Origin: Roseivivax jejudonensis | GTDB taxonomy: Bacteria > Pseudomonadota > Alphaproteobacteria > Rhodobacterales > Rhodobacteraceae | Direction of reading: 5' to 3' | DNA length: 64,000 nucleotides | Assembly (NCBI RefSeq): GCF_900172265.1 | Contig: NZ_FWFK01000002.1 | Location: 186,001 to 250,000, forward strand | Shown: piece by piece, positions 45,344-55,202 of the stretch | Layout of the letters: each line of letters opens with the position of its first letter | Numbering within the stretch: position 1 is the stretch's first letter | Position numbers and translations under genes: made by a program | The notes under the pieces: model-generated | The model's database searches: none | Told to the model about the DNA's origin: nothing | Seen by the model: only the letters and a program-made list of their open reading frames with translations

Positions 45344-45426
45344 GCCATGAGCGAGAGGCCCCCCAAATTTCCCCGGCGGAGGGGTTGCGACGCCGCGCAA
45401 ACCCTGTATGACACCGCTCACCAATT

Positions 45427-45503
45427 CGGGCTATGGCGCAGCCTGGTAGCGCGTCCGTCTGGGGGACGGAAGGTCGCAGGTTCGAGTCCTGCTAGCCCGA
45501 CCA
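45427..45503 (+). tRNA. tRNA-Pro (anticodon GGG)
   Basis: A 77-base cloverleaf. The acceptor stem CGGGCTA pairs with TAGCCCG, followed by A and an encoded CCA. The D arm is GCGCAGCCTGGTAGCGC. The anticodon stem TCCGT/ACGGA encloses the loop CTGGGGG with anticodon GGG, reading CCC and CCU proline codons. The T arm CGCAGGTTCGAGTCCTGCT is canonical. Confidence 0.97.
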
Positions 45504-45588
45504 AATCACCCCGCCATCCGATTTTCTACGACCCGCGTCGGCCGCGTGCCGCGGGATCCGATCGCGCGCGCTGCGCCGGAGCCGTGGC

Positions 45589-46662
45589 GTGACCGGGGTT
45601 CTTGCCAGCCAACAGATCGAGGCGCTCTTCGACGCCGAAGCGGTGTCGTCGGATGCGCCACTGGCCGAGGGCCAGATCCAGCCGGCGAGCCTCGATCTGC
45701 GGCTCGGACAGGTGGCCCACCGCGTGCGCGCCTCGTTCCTCGCCGGTGCCGGACGCAGCGTCGCGGACCGGCTCTCCGAATTCGAGATGCACCGGATCGA
45801 CCTGTCCGAAGGCGCGGTGCTCGAGAAAGGCTGCGTCTACCTCGTGCCGCTTATGGAGCGGGTCGCGCTCCCGCCCGAGATCAGCGCTGTCGCGAATGCC
45901 AAGTCGTCGACCGGGCGGCTGGACCTGCTGACCCGCACGATCACGGATGGCGGCACCGAGTTCGACCGCATCGTCGCCGGCTACGATGGCCAGCTTTATG
46001 CCGAGATTTGCCCCCGCTCCTTCTCGGTCCTTGTCCGGCCCGGGATGCGGCTGAACCAGATCCGCTTCCGCTCCGGGCGCTCGGTTCTCGACGATGCGGA
46101 ACTGACCGCGCTTAACGAAGCCGAGACTCTGGTCAACGGAAAGGCCGTGATCGGCGACGGCCTCGGTTTCTCGGTCGATCTCACGGCCGGGCCCGGAGGT
46201 CTGGTCGGCTACCGCGCAAAACCCCATACGGGCGTCATAGATCTCGACCGGATCGGCCACTACGACCCTGCCGAGTTCTGGGAAGAGATCCGCACCGAGG
46301 ACCGGCGCATCATCCTCGATCCCGACGCATTCTACATTCTCGTAAGCCGAGAGGCCGTGCACATTCCGCCGGGCTACGCGGCGGAAATGGCCCCCTACCT
46401 CGCGATGGTCGGAGAGTTCCGCGTGCACTACGCCGGTTTCTTCGATCCGGGCTTCGGTCATGCAGGGGCCGGCGGAACGGGATCGCGCGGGGTTCTGGAG
46501 GTCCGCTGTCACGAGGCACCCTTCGTTCTCGAGCACGGGCAGGTCGTCGGCCGGCTGGTGTTCGAGCGCATGGACGCTGTACCGCGCACGCTATACGGCG
46601 CCGGGATCGCGTCGAACTACCAGGGTCAGGGGCTCAAGCTCTCGAAGCATTTTCGAGCGTAA
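45589..46662 (+). CDS. dcd: 2'-deoxycytidine 5'-triphosphate deaminase, long form
   Basis: A 357-residue protein of the dUTPase-like superfamily, about twice the length of the usual 190-residue Dcd. The first half has GQIQPASLDLRLG near residues 25-37 and KSSTGRLDLLTRTITDGG near 103-120, the second half repeats the fold with AMVGEFRVHYAGFFDPGFG. This tandem form is the type found in alphaproteobacteria. It deaminates dCTP to dUTP for thymidylate synthesis. The start is GTG 45589; no better ATG lies near. Confidence 0.87.
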   Translation: MTGVLASQQIEALFDAEAVSSDAPLAEGQIQPASLDLRLGQVAHRVRASFLAGAGRSVADRLSEFEMHRIDLSEGAVLEKGCVYLVPLMERVALPPEISAVANAKSSTGRLDLLTRTITDGGTEFDRIVAGYDGQLYAEICPRSFSVLVRPGMRLNQIRFRSGRSVLDDAELTALNEAETLVNGKAVIGDGLGFSVDLTAGPGGLVGYRAKPHTGVIDLDRIGHYDPAEFWEEIRTEDRRIILDPDAFYILVSREAVHIPPGYAAEMAPYLAMVGEFRVHYAGFFDPGFGHAGAGGTGSRGVLEVRCHEAPFVLEHGQVVGRLVFERMDAVPRTLYGAGIASNYQGQGLKLSKHFRA

Positions 46663-46839
46663 GATCCTGTTTTGACTGGGAACCGGCGTCAATCCGCCCA
46701 TGCGCGCTCACGCGCGGACGTCTCTTTGCGCATTCCCTGAAACATGGTCGGACTCCGCCGGAACGGACCGACGCCGTACCGACTTCTTTCGCCACGACGC
46801 CCCCGGTGTGGGCGCCCTGAACGCGAAAGGAGAAAGACC

Positions 46840-47499
46840 ATGAAAACCAGAATCATCGTTCTGTCTACGGCCGTTGCCGGCATCCTCGCCACCCCGCTGG
46901 CCGCGCAGATGACCGCCTCGACCACGACCGACCTCAACTTCCGCGCCGGCCCCGGGCCCCAATACGCCGCGCAAGGCGTGATCCCGGCCGACACGGCCGT
47001 GGACGTCGCCGGTTGCCTCGAGGGCGGGGAATGGTGCGAGGTCACCTATGACGGCGCGACCGGCTGGGCGTACTCGGCCTACCTGACCACGCCGGTCGAG
47101 AACGAACCGGTCGTGCTTTATGAGGCGCCGTCGACGGTCGAGATCGAGACGGTGACCTACGAAGAGGGCAATGCCGGTGTCGGCGGCGCGGCTGGCGCCA
47201 CCTGGGGCGCGGCCGCGGGCTCGCTTCTCGTTGGGGGGCCCGCAGCGGTTGCCGCGGGCGCGGTGCTCGGCGCAGCGACCGGCGCGTCCGGCGCGGTCGA
47301 GGAAGAGACGGTGACCTATGTGCGCGAGAACCCGGTGGAGCCGGTCTATCTGAACGGCGAAGTTGCGGTTGGCGCCGGCGTGCCCGAGACGGTCGAGGTC
47401 TACGAAGTGCCCGAAGCGGGGTACTCCTATCTCAACGTGAACGAGCAGACGGTGGTCGTGGACCCCGAGACGCGCCGCATCGTGCAAGTGCTGCGCTGA
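46840..47499 (+). CDS. Exported SH3b / DUF1236 protein
   Basis: A 219-residue precursor. Residues 1-20 are a signal peptide (ending LAAQ). Next comes a bacterial SH3 domain (about 25-82, with NFRAGPGPQY and GWAYSAYL), a glycine/alanine hydrophobic stretch (about 110-145, GAAAGSLLVGGPAAVAAG) that may associate with membrane, and a C-terminal DUF1236 segment (YLNVNEQTVVVDPETRRIVQ). Proteins of this kind are envelope proteins of unknown task. AAAGGAGAAAG before ATG 46840 fixes the start. Confidence 0.85.
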   Translation: MKTRIIVLSTAVAGILATPLAAQMTASTTTDLNFRAGPGPQYAAQGVIPADTAVDVAGCLEGGEWCEVTYDGATGWAYSAYLTTPVENEPVVLYEAPSTVEIETVTYEEGNAGVGGAAGATWGAAAGSLLVGGPAAVAAGAVLGAATGASGAVEEETVTYVRENPVEPVYLNGEVAVGAGVPETVEVYEVPEAGYSYLNVNEQTVVVDPETRRIVQVLR

Positions 47500-47570
47500 C
47501 ACCTACTGAGACCACTGCGATGATCCCGGCGCGCGTGGCCGGGGTCGTCGCCCTGTTCCGAGTGCCGGGT

Positions 47571-47786
47571 CTAGAGACGTCCGGCACGCCGCGCGACGCG
47601 CATCGCCCGCTTTGCCTGCCGGCTGGTCTTCTTGGCGGATCGGGCCTGCTGCCGCTCTTCGGGAGTCATGTCCTTCGGCGCCTTGCCCTTGCCGAAGGCG
47701 GTGTCGATCCCGGCGTTGACGCCTCTCGATATAAGGCGCCGCATGACCATGCGGCCGATCATGCTGATGATCTGGTTGGCGTTCAT
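47571..47786 (-). CDS. Small basic protein, unknown
   Basis: A 71-residue protein starting MNANQIISMIGRMVMRRLIS behind GAGGAGG. The first 30 residues are an amphipathic, methionine-rich helix; the rest is lysine/arginine-rich (PEERQQARSAKKTSRQAKRA). There is no signal peptide. It may bind nucleic acid or membrane; I cannot name a family, though I recall similar short proteins in Rhodobacteraceae. It lies 83 bases past the end of scpB on the same strand. Confidence 0.65.
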   Translation of the reverse strand: MNANQIISMIGRMVMRRLISRGVNAGIDTAFGKGKAPKDMTPEERQQARSAKKTSRQAKRAMRVARRAGRL

Positions 47787-47869
47787 CGCCGCCTCCTCAT
47801 GTCTGCTCCGCGCGGAGCATAGGCTGTAATTGTGCGCAATGTTGGGCGCATGCCCGCGCGCCGCGCCCG

Positions 47870-48562
47870 TCAATCCTCGAACAATTCGCTCTGGCCGGCA
47901 TCGCTCGCCTCGTCCGCGTCGACGTCGCCCTCGCCCGCCTGGGGCGCGTCCCCGGGCGGCGGACGGCTTTCGAGCAGGCCCGCCGCGCGCAGTTCTTTCA
48001 GTCCCGGCAGATCGCGCGCACTCTCGAGCCCGAAATGGTCGAGGAATGTCTCGGTCACCACGAAGGTGACCGGCCGGCCCGGCGTCATCTTGCGCCGCCC
48101 GAAGCGGATCCACTCCATCTCCAGCAGCTGGTCCACGGTGCCCCGCGACACCGACACGCCTCGGATCTCCTCGATCTCGGCACGGGTCACCGGTTGATGA
48201 TAGGCGATGATCGCCAGCGTCTCGATCGCCGCACGGCTGAGCTTCCGGGTTTCCTCGGTCTCGGCGCGCATGAGAAAGCCGAGATCGGGCGCCGTCCGGA
48301 TCGCCCAGGAATCGCCGACGCGTACGACATGCACGCCACGGCCCTCGTAGCGCCGGCGCAGATGCACCAGCGCCTCGGCTGCGTCGCAGCCATGCGGCAT
48401 CCGCGCTTCGAGCTCCTTGACGGTGACCGGTTCGCTCGCGGCGAACAGCATCGCCTCGACCATTCGCTCCTGCTCGGCCATCACCGGCGCGTCGAACAGG
48501 CTCTCGCGCGGCGCTGCGGTGTCCGGTTCTTCCGGCTCAGGCGCGTCGGTGTCGTTGCTCAT
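47870..48562 (-). CDS. scpB: Segregation and condensation protein B
   Basis: A 230-residue subunit of the SMC-ScpAB condensin. The winged-helix pair is evident in MVEAMLFAASEPVTVKELEA near residues 34-53 and in ETLAIIAYHQPVTRAEIEEI, GVSVSRGTVDQLLE. The ends are acidic and low-complexity. ATG 48562 overlaps the scpA stop by four bases, so the two subunits are translated together. Confidence 0.93.
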   Translation of the reverse strand: MSNDTDAPEPEEPDTAAPRESLFDAPVMAEQERMVEAMLFAASEPVTVKELEARMPHGCDAAEALVHLRRRYEGRGVHVVRVGDSWAIRTAPDLGFLMRAETEETRKLSRAAIETLAIIAYHQPVTRAEIEEIRGVSVSRGTVDQLLEMEWIRFGRRKMTPGRPVTFVVTETFLDHFGLESARDLPGLKELRAAGLLESRPPPGDAPQAGEGDVDADEASDAGQSELFED

Positions 48563-49353
48563 GAGCGGCCGTCCGTGCGCCGGATCTCGATGGGAGCAAA
48601 CGTCTCCGACTGACGTATGTGAACGCGCCCCTCCTTCACCAATTCGAGCGATGCGGCAAAGGTCGCCGCCGTGGCCGAACGCCGCTTCACCGGATCGTCG
48701 TGCCATCCGTCGGGCAGGTAGGCGGAGATGTCCGTCCACGTGCCCGCGAAGCCGATCATGCCCCGCATCCGGTCAAGCGCCTGCTCCATCGTCCAGACGC
48801 GATCCCGGTCCATCACGAAGGGGCGGAACTCGTCCCGGGTGCGGATGCGGGCATAGGCCTGCATCAGGTCGAGAAGATTGGCGGTGTAGCTGACCCGCTT
48901 CACCCGCTCGATCCGCTCGGGCAAGCCGCGGGCAAAGACATCGCGGCCGAGCCGGTCGCGCGCCATCAGCTGCGCGGCGCGTTCGCGCATGGCCTGCAGA
49001 CGCTCGAGCTGGAACGCCAGGTGCGCGGCCATTTCCTCGCCCGAGGGCCCCTCTTCCTCCGGATCGGGGGGCAGCAGGAGCCGCGACTTCAGGAACGCGA
49101 GCCACGCGGCCATGACGAGATAATCCGCTGCCAGCTCGATCCTGAGCGCCTTCGCCTGTTCCACGAAGGCGAGGTATTGCCGGGCGAGGTCGAGCACGGA
49201 GATCTTGCGCAGATCGACCTTCTGCGTCCGCGACAGCGTCAGAAGAAGGTCGAGCGGCCCCTCGAAGCCGTCCACGTCGACGATCAGCGCCTCGGCATCG
49301 AGGCGCTCGGCAACGCTCATATGCGCGATCTGCGGCTCGGTGTCGTCGCTCAT
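48559..49353 (-). CDS. scpA: Segregation and condensation protein A
   Basis: A 264-residue kleisin that bridges the SMC heads. The family signature FEGPLDLLLTLSRTQKVDL lies near residues 30-48, followed by LARQYLAFVEQAKAL and AADYLVMAAWLAFLKSRLLL. ATG 49353 is chosen over the longer in-frame start (49443), which would overlap nagZ. It lies five bases after nagZ. Confidence 0.94.
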   Translation of the reverse strand: MSDDTEPQIAHMSVAERLDAEALIVDVDGFEGPLDLLLTLSRTQKVDLRKISVLDLARQYLAFVEQAKALRIELAADYLVMAAWLAFLKSRLLLPPDPEEEGPSGEEMAAHLAFQLERLQAMRERAAQLMARDRLGRDVFARGLPERIERVKRVSYTANLLDLMQAYARIRTRDEFRPFVMDRDRVWTMEQALDRMRGMIGFAGTWTDISAYLPDGWHDDPVKRRSATAATFAASLELVKEGRVHIRQSETFAPIEIRRTDGRS

Positions 49354-49357
49354 GGCC

Positions 49358-50359
49358 TCAGGCAGGACGTTCCGTGGGAAGCGCCTCAAGCTGCGCCGCG
49401 AGGTCGGCGATGTCAACGTCCGGTGCCGGACGGCGGGCGGCAAGCGCGGCCTCGGCCCGGGTTTGCGCCGCGTCCGTCATCTCTCCGACAGCCCGCATCA
49501 GGCCCAGCATTTCGGTCATGTCGCCGTTGCAATGCAGCACCGCATCACACCCTGCGGCGATCGAGGCCGCGCCGCGCTCGCGCACTGTTCCCGAAAGTGC
49601 CTCCATCGAAATGTCGTCGGTCATCAGGAAGCCGTCGAAGCCGAGCCGGTCGCGGATGAGCGCGATCATCGTTTTCGACACGGTAGCCGGCGCCGTGTCG
49701 AGCGCCTCGAACACGAGGTGCGCGGTCATGCCGAGCGGTTGGTCGGAGAACGGCCGGAACGCCGCAAAATCGGTGTCCTCCAGCGTATCGAGCCCGGCCT
49801 CGATCCGCGGGAGCGCCAGGTGGCTGTCGAGCTGCGCGAGACCGTGGCCGGGCATATGCTTGATCACCGGCAGCACCCCGCCGTCGAGATGCGCCTGCGC
49901 CACGGCGCGGCCGATCTCGATCACCAGGTCCGCGGTTTCGCCGTAGCAGCGGTTTCGCAGGAACCGATGCGTATCGGGGCGCGCCACGTCAAGCATCGGC
50001 GCACAGTTGCCGTCGATGCCGTAGCTGCGCAGTTCCGCCGCGATGACGCGGTAGCGCAGGTACATCGCGCGCCCGGCATGGGCCCGATACTGCCGTACAT
50101 GGTCGAGCGGCGCCGGCCAGTCGCGTGCGAGCGGCGGGCGCAGGCGCTGCACGCGCCCTCCCTCCTGGTCGATAAAGATCGGGGCGTCGCGTCCGACGCT
50201 TTCGCGCAGTTCCCCGGTCAGTGCACGCAGTTGCGCGCCGTCTTCGATGTTCCGCGCGAACAGGATGAAGCCGAACGGATCAGCATCACGGAAAAAACGT
50301 GTTTCGGCGCCCGACAGCCTCGGCCCGGCGCAGCCGAGGATGGCGGCGCCGAACGTCAT
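49358..50359 (-). CDS. nagZ: Beta-N-acetylhexosaminidase (glycoside hydrolase family 3)
   Basis: A 333-residue cytoplasmic enzyme of peptidoglycan recycling that removes GlcNAc from anhydro-muropeptides. Blocks are FIDQEGGRVQRLRPP near residue 63, VIKHMPGHG near 163 with the mobile-loop histidine, and the nucleophile Asp in FLMTDDISMEAL near 246. In other bacteria NagZ products induce AmpC; no ampR or ampC gene is in the window. The start overlaps the SPOR gene stop by four bases. Confidence 0.94.
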   Translation of the reverse strand: MTFGAAILGCAGPRLSGAETRFFRDADPFGFILFARNIEDGAQLRALTGELRESVGRDAPIFIDQEGGRVQRLRPPLARDWPAPLDHVRQYRAHAGRAMYLRYRVIAAELRSYGIDGNCAPMLDVARPDTHRFLRNRCYGETADLVIEIGRAVAQAHLDGGVLPVIKHMPGHGLAQLDSHLALPRIEAGLDTLEDTDFAAFRPFSDQPLGMTAHLVFEALDTAPATVSKTMIALIRDRLGFDGFLMTDDISMEALSGTVRERGAASIAAGCDAVLHCNGDMTEMLGLMRAVGEMTDAAQTRAEAALAARRPAPDVDIADLAAQLEALPTERPA

Positions 50360-51381
50360 CGCGCGACGACCGGGATACAGTCCGCGTTGCCGGCGACAAA
50401 GGCCGCGCAGAAGCGGCGCGCGTCCGAAAGGGAGTCAAAGCCGTGTGCCCGCAGCCGGTAGAAGATCTTGCCACCCGACGAGGCACGCTCGATAACCCGG
50501 TCGTGGCCGTCGAGATACTCGCTGAAGCGCCCGGCCAGCCTGCTCCATTCCTCGCGCGCGGTCTCGGGGCTGTCGAAGGCGCCGAACTGCACGAGCCGCG
50601 TGCCTTCGGCGATCTGGTCCGCCGCGATCTCGCGCGTGTCTGGCGCACTCGGCGGCGCCGCCGCGGCGATCCGGTTCGCGAGCGCGACCGGCCGCAGCGC
50701 CGGCCGGCGCGACGTGGAGACGCCGGGAACGCTCGCGGGGATGACGCGGAATTCCGGCTCGGCCGGATCAACGGCGCCAAGAGCCTCGGCGACGACACGG
50801 TCGATGGCCGCGGCCTCGCGCTCCTCGGGCGTCGCCTCCGCCGTCTCGGCCTCCGCCACGGTGTCCTCGGAGAGATCGGACAACGGCGCAGCGCCTTCGG
50901 CCAACTGATCGGCCAGCGCCCGGATCGCCGTCTCCGGATCGTCCGAGCTCGCCGTCAGTTCGGCCAGCGTCGGAAGCGGCCCGGGCGCCACTGCACCGGA
51001 GGGCGCCGGCGGCGGCGCGATCTCGGCGAAGGCCACGTCCTCTTCCGTCAGGTCCGGCTCCGACGGTGCGAGTCGCAGGGTGTCTGCGGGTTTCGACGCG
51101 GTGCCCGTGCCGGCCACGGCGTTCACCGACAGTCCCTGGTGATCCGCGGGCCGCCCGCCGGGGCGTTCGGGCGCCATGCGCATCGGCCCCTCGGCCGCCA
51201 GGACAACGGGAATGTCGCCCACGTCGCGCAGGATGATCTTGGTGCCCCACACGCCGATTCCGATCACGAGGCCGAGCGACATCGCCGCCCCGGCGTAGTT
51301 CGTCCACCGGGCGAGTCGTGCCTGCATTGTCGCGAGAAAGCCCGGATCCGCCTCCGGACCCGAAAGGTCATTGTCCGCCAT
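50356..51381 (-). CDS. SPOR-domain membrane protein
   Basis: A 341-residue single-pass protein. A cytoplasmic lead of about 27 residues, a membrane helix (28-47), a long acidic periplasmic linker and a C-terminal SPOR domain (about 265-341: RLVQFGAFDSPETAREEW to the end). SPOR domains bind denuded glycan strands at the septum. The gene is followed by nagZ with overlap and preceded by argS, a conserved Rhodobacteraceae order. The ATG at 51381 is preferred to the GTG three bases before it. Confidence 0.88.
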   Translation of the reverse strand: MADNDLSGPEADPGFLATMQARLARWTNYAGAAMSLGLVIGIGVWGTKIILRDVGDIPVVLAAEGPMRMAPERPGGRPADHQGLSVNAVAGTGTASKPADTLRLAPSEPDLTEEDVAFAEIAPPPAPSGAVAPGPLPTLAELTASSDDPETAIRALADQLAEGAAPLSDLSEDTVAEAETAEATPEEREAAAIDRVVAEALGAVDPAEPEFRVIPASVPGVSTSRRPALRPVALANRIAAAAPPSAPDTREIAADQIAEGTRLVQFGAFDSPETAREEWSRLAGRFSEYLDGHDRVIERASSGGKIFYRLRAHGFDSLSDARRFCAAFVAGNADCIPVVAR

Positions 51382-51465
51382 CACTGCCCTTTGCCGGCCT
51401 TTTTGGCGGATCTGGCCCGCCGCCGGTCACCTGCTCTGCCAAGTCACCGGCGGCGCGTTGTTTTG

Positions 51466-53211
51466 TCAGCGCATTTCTTCTGCCGGCGTGACACCCAAGA
51501 TACCCAAACCGGCCGAGATGACAACCGAGACGGCCCGCGCCAAAGCGATTTTCGAGCGGCTCGTGTCCGGATCGTCCTCCTGCAGGAAGCGCAGTGCCGT
51601 TTCGTCGTTGCCGCGGTTCCACAGCGTGTGGAGCGACGAGGCCAGTTCGTAGAGGTAGAACGCCACGCGGTGCGGCTCCGACGTTCGCGCCGCGATCTCC
51701 ACGAGTCGCGGCCATTCGGCGAGTTTCCGGGCCACGTCGAGCTCGGCCGGATGATCTGTACCGGACAAATCGGCGTTGGCGAGCACCGGATCGTCGACGT
51801 GGATCCCGGCCTCGCGCGCCTTGCGCAGAACGGAATGCACCCGTGCGTGCGCGTATTGCACGTAGAAGACCGGGTTGTCCTTCGACTGCTCCAGCACCTT
51901 GTCGAAATCGAAGTCGAGCGGCGCGTCGTTCTTGCGGGTCAGCATCACGAAACGGGTGACGTCCGGGCCCACCTGCTCGACCACGTCGCGCAGGGTCACG
52001 AAGGTCCCTGCCCGCTTGGACATCTTGAACGGCTCGCCGTTCTTGTAGAGCTTCACCAGTTGGCACAGCTTGATGTCGAGTGGCACGCGGCCGTCAGACA
52101 GAGCCGAAACCGCAGCCTTCATCCGCTTGACGTAGCCGCCGTGATCGGCGCCGAACACGTCGATCAGCAGATCGTAACCCCGGCCGACCTTGTCCCAGTG
52201 ATACGCGATGTCGGGAGCGAAATAGGTCCAACCGCCGTCCGACTTCATGATCGGGCGGTCTACGTCGTCGCCGTGCGCGGTCGAGCGGAACAGCGTCTGC
52301 TCGCGCGGCTCCCAGTCCTCGGGCGTCTTGCCCTTGGGCGGCTCCAGCGTTCCGCGATAGATCAGGTCCTTTGCGCGCAGCGTCTCGATCGCCTCTTCGA
52401 TCCGGCCGGTACCGTAGAGCGACTTTTCGGAGAAGAAGCGATCCATCTCGACGCCGAGAAGCGAAAGATCGCCGCGAATGAGGTCCATCATCGCGGCGGT
52501 CGCGAAATCGCGGACGGGCTCGAGCCACTCGGCCTCGGGCGCCTCGACATAGGCATCGCCGACCTTCGCCTTCAGGGCCTCGCCCACGGAGATCAGGTAT
52601 TCGCCGGGATACGTGCCGTCGGCGAACTCGACCTGGTGGCCATGCGCCTCGAGGTAGCGAAGGTAGACGGACCGCGCGAGCGTATCGACCTGGGCACCGC
52701 CGTCGTTGATGTAGTACTCGCGCGTGACCGAGTAGCCGGCATAGGCCAGGAGCGCGGCGAGCGCGTCGCCGAACACGGCGCCGCGCGTGTGGCCGACATG
52801 CAGTGGTCCGGTCGGGTTGGCCGAGACGTATTCCACGTTCACCGCCTTGCCCTGCCCCAGCCCGGAGCGGCCGTAGTCCGCGCCTTCGGTCAGCACAGTA
52901 CGGGCGACCTCCTGCCAGACGACGTCGGACAGGCGCAGGTTGATGAAGCCCGGTCCCGCAACCTCGGCCGACGCGACGCGCGGATCGGCCGCGAGCTTCG
53001 GGGCCAGCGCCTCGGCGATGTCGCGCGGCTTCTGTCCGGACGGTTTGGCCAGCACCATCGCCGCGTTCGTGGCCATGTCGCCATGCGCGGGATCGCGCGG
53101 CGGCTCGACGGTCACCGGCCCGAGGTCGAGCCCCGCGGGCAGCGTGCCCTCGTCGGTCAGCGTTCCGATCGCGCCGTGGACGAGCGCGCCGATATCGGTG
53201 AAGAGGTTCAT
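51466..53211 (-). CDS. argS: Arginyl-tRNA synthetase
   Basis: A 581-residue class Ia enzyme. The HIGH-type motif is [12 protein letters not shown] (near residue 140), preceded by [10 protein letters not shown]. The KMSKS-type loop is [11 protein letters not shown] (near 395). The N-terminal additional domain and the C-terminal DALR anticodon-binding domain ([15 protein letters not shown] and on) are both present. It probably heads the transcript running through SPOR, nagZ, scpA and scpB. Confidence 0.96.
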   Translation of the reverse strand: MNLFTDIGALVHGAIGTLTDEGTLPAGLDLGPVTVEPPRDPAHGDMATNAAMVLAKPSGQKPRDIAEALAPKLAADPRVASAEVAGPGFINLRLSDVVWQEVARTVLTEGADYGRSGLGQGKAVNVEYVSANPTGPLHVGHTRGAVFGDALAALLAYAGYSVTREYYINDGGAQVDTLARSVYLRYLEAHGHQVEFADGTYPGEYLISVGEALKAKVGDAYVEAPEAEWLEPVRDFATAAMMDLIRGDLSLLGVEMDRFFSEKSLYGTGRIEEAIETLRAKDLIYRGTLEPPKGKTPEDWEPREQTLFRSTAHGDDVDRPIMKSDGGWTYFAPDIAYHWDKVGRGYDLLIDVFGADHGGYVKRMKAAVSALSDGRVPLDIKLCQLVKLYKNGEPFKMSKRAGTFVTLRDVVEQVGPDVTRFVMLTRKNDAPLDFDFDKVLEQSKDNPVFYVQYAHARVHSVLRKAREAGIHVDDPVLANADLSGTDHPAELDVARKLAEWPRLVEIAARTSEPHRVAFYLYELASSLHTLWNRGNDETALRFLQEDDPDTSRSKIALARAVSVVISAGLGILGVTPAEEMR

Positions 53212-53285
53212 CTTGGGTGTCCCGGATATGTCGGCGCTCGTCTATCCACGCGCGGACGAAGCGTCAACGCGGCGCCGTCACCCGC

Positions 53286-55103
53286 TCATCCGGTGCGCCG
53301 CTCCTCGCGCCGCGGCGACAGCGAGACCAGCCGCAGGCCGGCGCGATCCTCGGGCGCGTCTTCGGGCCCCAGAAAGCGCAGGGCGCCGCCCTCGCTCAGT
53401 GTCGCGACGGGGACCGCGTCGGGATTTCGGGTGCGCCAATCCTCCAGCCCGAACTCCTCGGACAAGGTGGTGGCCCGGAACTCCCAGCCGTCGCGCAGCC
53501 GCGCCTGCGCCTCGTCGAATGTCTCGTCAGCCGCGATGGCGCGCCCGCCGAGCGTCGCCGGCAGCGCGTGGCGGCGTGACGTGTCTTTCGTTCGACGCAA
53601 CTGGTAGACGTTCTCACGGCCGAACTCCGGCGCGAGGTCGGTGGTGACCAGCGTGTTGTAGGCGTCGTTGTCGGTCGCGGCGACCACCTGTTCGTAGCGC
53701 ACGAGGTCGAGCCGGTGCTCGGCCTCCTCCGAGAGCACGTCGCCGAAGAAGGTCTCGATGCCCGCTTCTCGCGCCGCGCGCAGGTGGGCGTGGTTCGGAT
53801 CCGCGATCATCACCGGCAGATCGAGCTTGGACAGCGCCGAGGCAAGCGCCACCGACCAGCGCGACCCGCCGACAATCAAGACGCCGGGCCGGTCCGCGGC
53901 CGTCAGGCCGAGCGCGCGGGCCATCGGCGCGAGCGCGAAGCCGTGCAGCACCACCGTCGCGCCGACGAGCGCGAAGGCGAGCGGCGCCATCGCCTCGCCA
54001 TCCGGCACGCCGAGCTCGGCCAGCCGCTCTCCGAAGAGGCCCGCCACCGCGACCAGCACCACGCCGCGCGGCCCGGTAAAGGCCACCAGCAGCCGCTCGG
54101 CCCACGGCACGTCGGAAAAAGCCAGCGACAGCAGTACGGCGAGCGGCCGCGCGAGGAAGACCACGGCAAGCACGAAGAGAAGCGCGCGCAGATCTAGGCT
54201 CGCCAGGGTCGCGCGGTCCATGTTCGCCGCCAACAGGATGAACACGCCCGACACCAGCAGCACGGTCGCATGCTCCTTGAAGCGGCGCAGCTCGACATAC
54301 GAGGGCAGCTCCACGTTCGCGATCCAGAGGCCCATGAGCGTCACGGCGAGCAGGCCGGATTCGTGCAGAACGTGATCCGACGCCGCGAAGACCGCCAGAA
54401 CCGCGGCGAAGAGGACCGGCACCTTCATGTATTCCGGCACCCTGCCCCGCGCGAAGGCGCGCGCAAGGCCCCAACCCGCAACGAGGCCAAGGACCGTCGC
54501 CGTCGCGATCCCGATGAGCAGATCGGCCGCCGCAGCCCCGGCGCCGGTCGCCGTGCGCAGGACCAGCACGACCTCGAAGGCGAGAACCGCGGCGAGCGCA
54601 CCCACGGGATCGTTGACGATCGCCTCCCATTGCAAAAGCGCGGCGGGCCGGCGGCGCAGCCGCGCCTGCCGCAGCAGCGGCGCGATCACCGTGGGGCCGG
54701 TGACGATCATTATGCCGCCGAACACCGCCGACGTCTCCCACGTCAAGCCCGCGCCCCAATGCAGTGCCGCGGCCGACGCGATCCAGCCGAGCGGCGCGCC
54801 GAGGACAACGAGGCGCCGCACGCCCGAGGCGGCATCGCGCAGCCCGTGGATGTCGAGGCTCAGCCCGCCTTCGAAGAGGATGATCGCCACCGCGATCGCG
54901 ACCATCGGCTGCAGAAGATCACCGAAGTCCCGAGAGGGATCGAGCAACCCCAGCCCCGGCCCGACGATCAGACCCGCGAGCAGCATCAGAACGATCGCCG
55001 GCATACGAAGCCGCCACGCCAGCCACTGCGCCCCGACGCCGAGCGCGCCCACGAGCGCAAAACCCAGAAGCGGGGCAAGACCCGGATCGGCGGGGGTGGC
55101 CAT
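53286..55103 (-). CDS. Cation/proton antiporter (CPA family) with Rossmann-like C-terminus
   Basis: A 605-residue protein: about 12 membrane helices (residues 10-400) of the Na+/H+ exchanger fold, with PAIVLMLLAGLIVGPGLGLL and IILFEGGLSL in the first part. It then has a soluble TrkA-N-like region (VLIVGGSRWSVALASAL near 415, then DVLSEEAEHRLD). The soluble part would sense nucleotide. The NhaP-like group exchanges Na+ or K+ for H+; the ion cannot be fixed by sequence. It lies between dgt and argS. Confidence 0.88.
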   Translation of the reverse strand: MATPADPGLAPLLGFALVGALGVGAQWLAWRLRMPAIVLMLLAGLIVGPGLGLLDPSRDFGDLLQPMVAIAVAIILFEGGLSLDIHGLRDAASGVRRLVVLGAPLGWIASAAALHWGAGLTWETSAVFGGIMIVTGPTVIAPLLRQARLRRRPAALLQWEAIVNDPVGALAAVLAFEVVLVLRTATGAGAAAADLLIGIATATVLGLVAGWGLARAFARGRVPEYMKVPVLFAAVLAVFAASDHVLHESGLLAVTLMGLWIANVELPSYVELRRFKEHATVLLVSGVFILLAANMDRATLASLDLRALLFVLAVVFLARPLAVLLSLAFSDVPWAERLLVAFTGPRGVVLVAVAGLFGERLAELGVPDGEAMAPLAFALVGATVVLHGFALAPMARALGLTAADRPGVLIVGGSRWSVALASALSKLDLPVMIADPNHAHLRAAREAGIETFFGDVLSEEAEHRLDLVRYEQVVAATDNDAYNTLVTTDLAPEFGRENVYQLRRTKDTSRRHALPATLGGRAIAADETFDEAQARLRDGWEFRATTLSEEFGLEDWRTRNPDAVPVATLSEGGALRFLGPEDAPEDRAGLRLVSLSPRREERRTG

Positions 55104-55202
55104 ATGTGTCGTCTCCTGTCACGCGCGGGCTGAGCGTGGTTTAGCACGGTCGTCCGCCGTGGCGAGTCCCGGTGGGCGGGGGGCGCCCGGCCCGGTGCGG
55201 GG

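Noticed and set aside
45427-45600. tRNA gene as an integration site
   Set aside because: tRNA-Pro is followed after 85 bases by the core dCTP deaminase gene; there is no integrase, no repeat of the tRNA 3' end and no change in gene type.
50299-53607. A 1102-codon plus-strand open frame
   Set aside because: It lies opposite the SPOR gene and argS, both unmistakable on the minus strand; composition is that of an antisense shadow.
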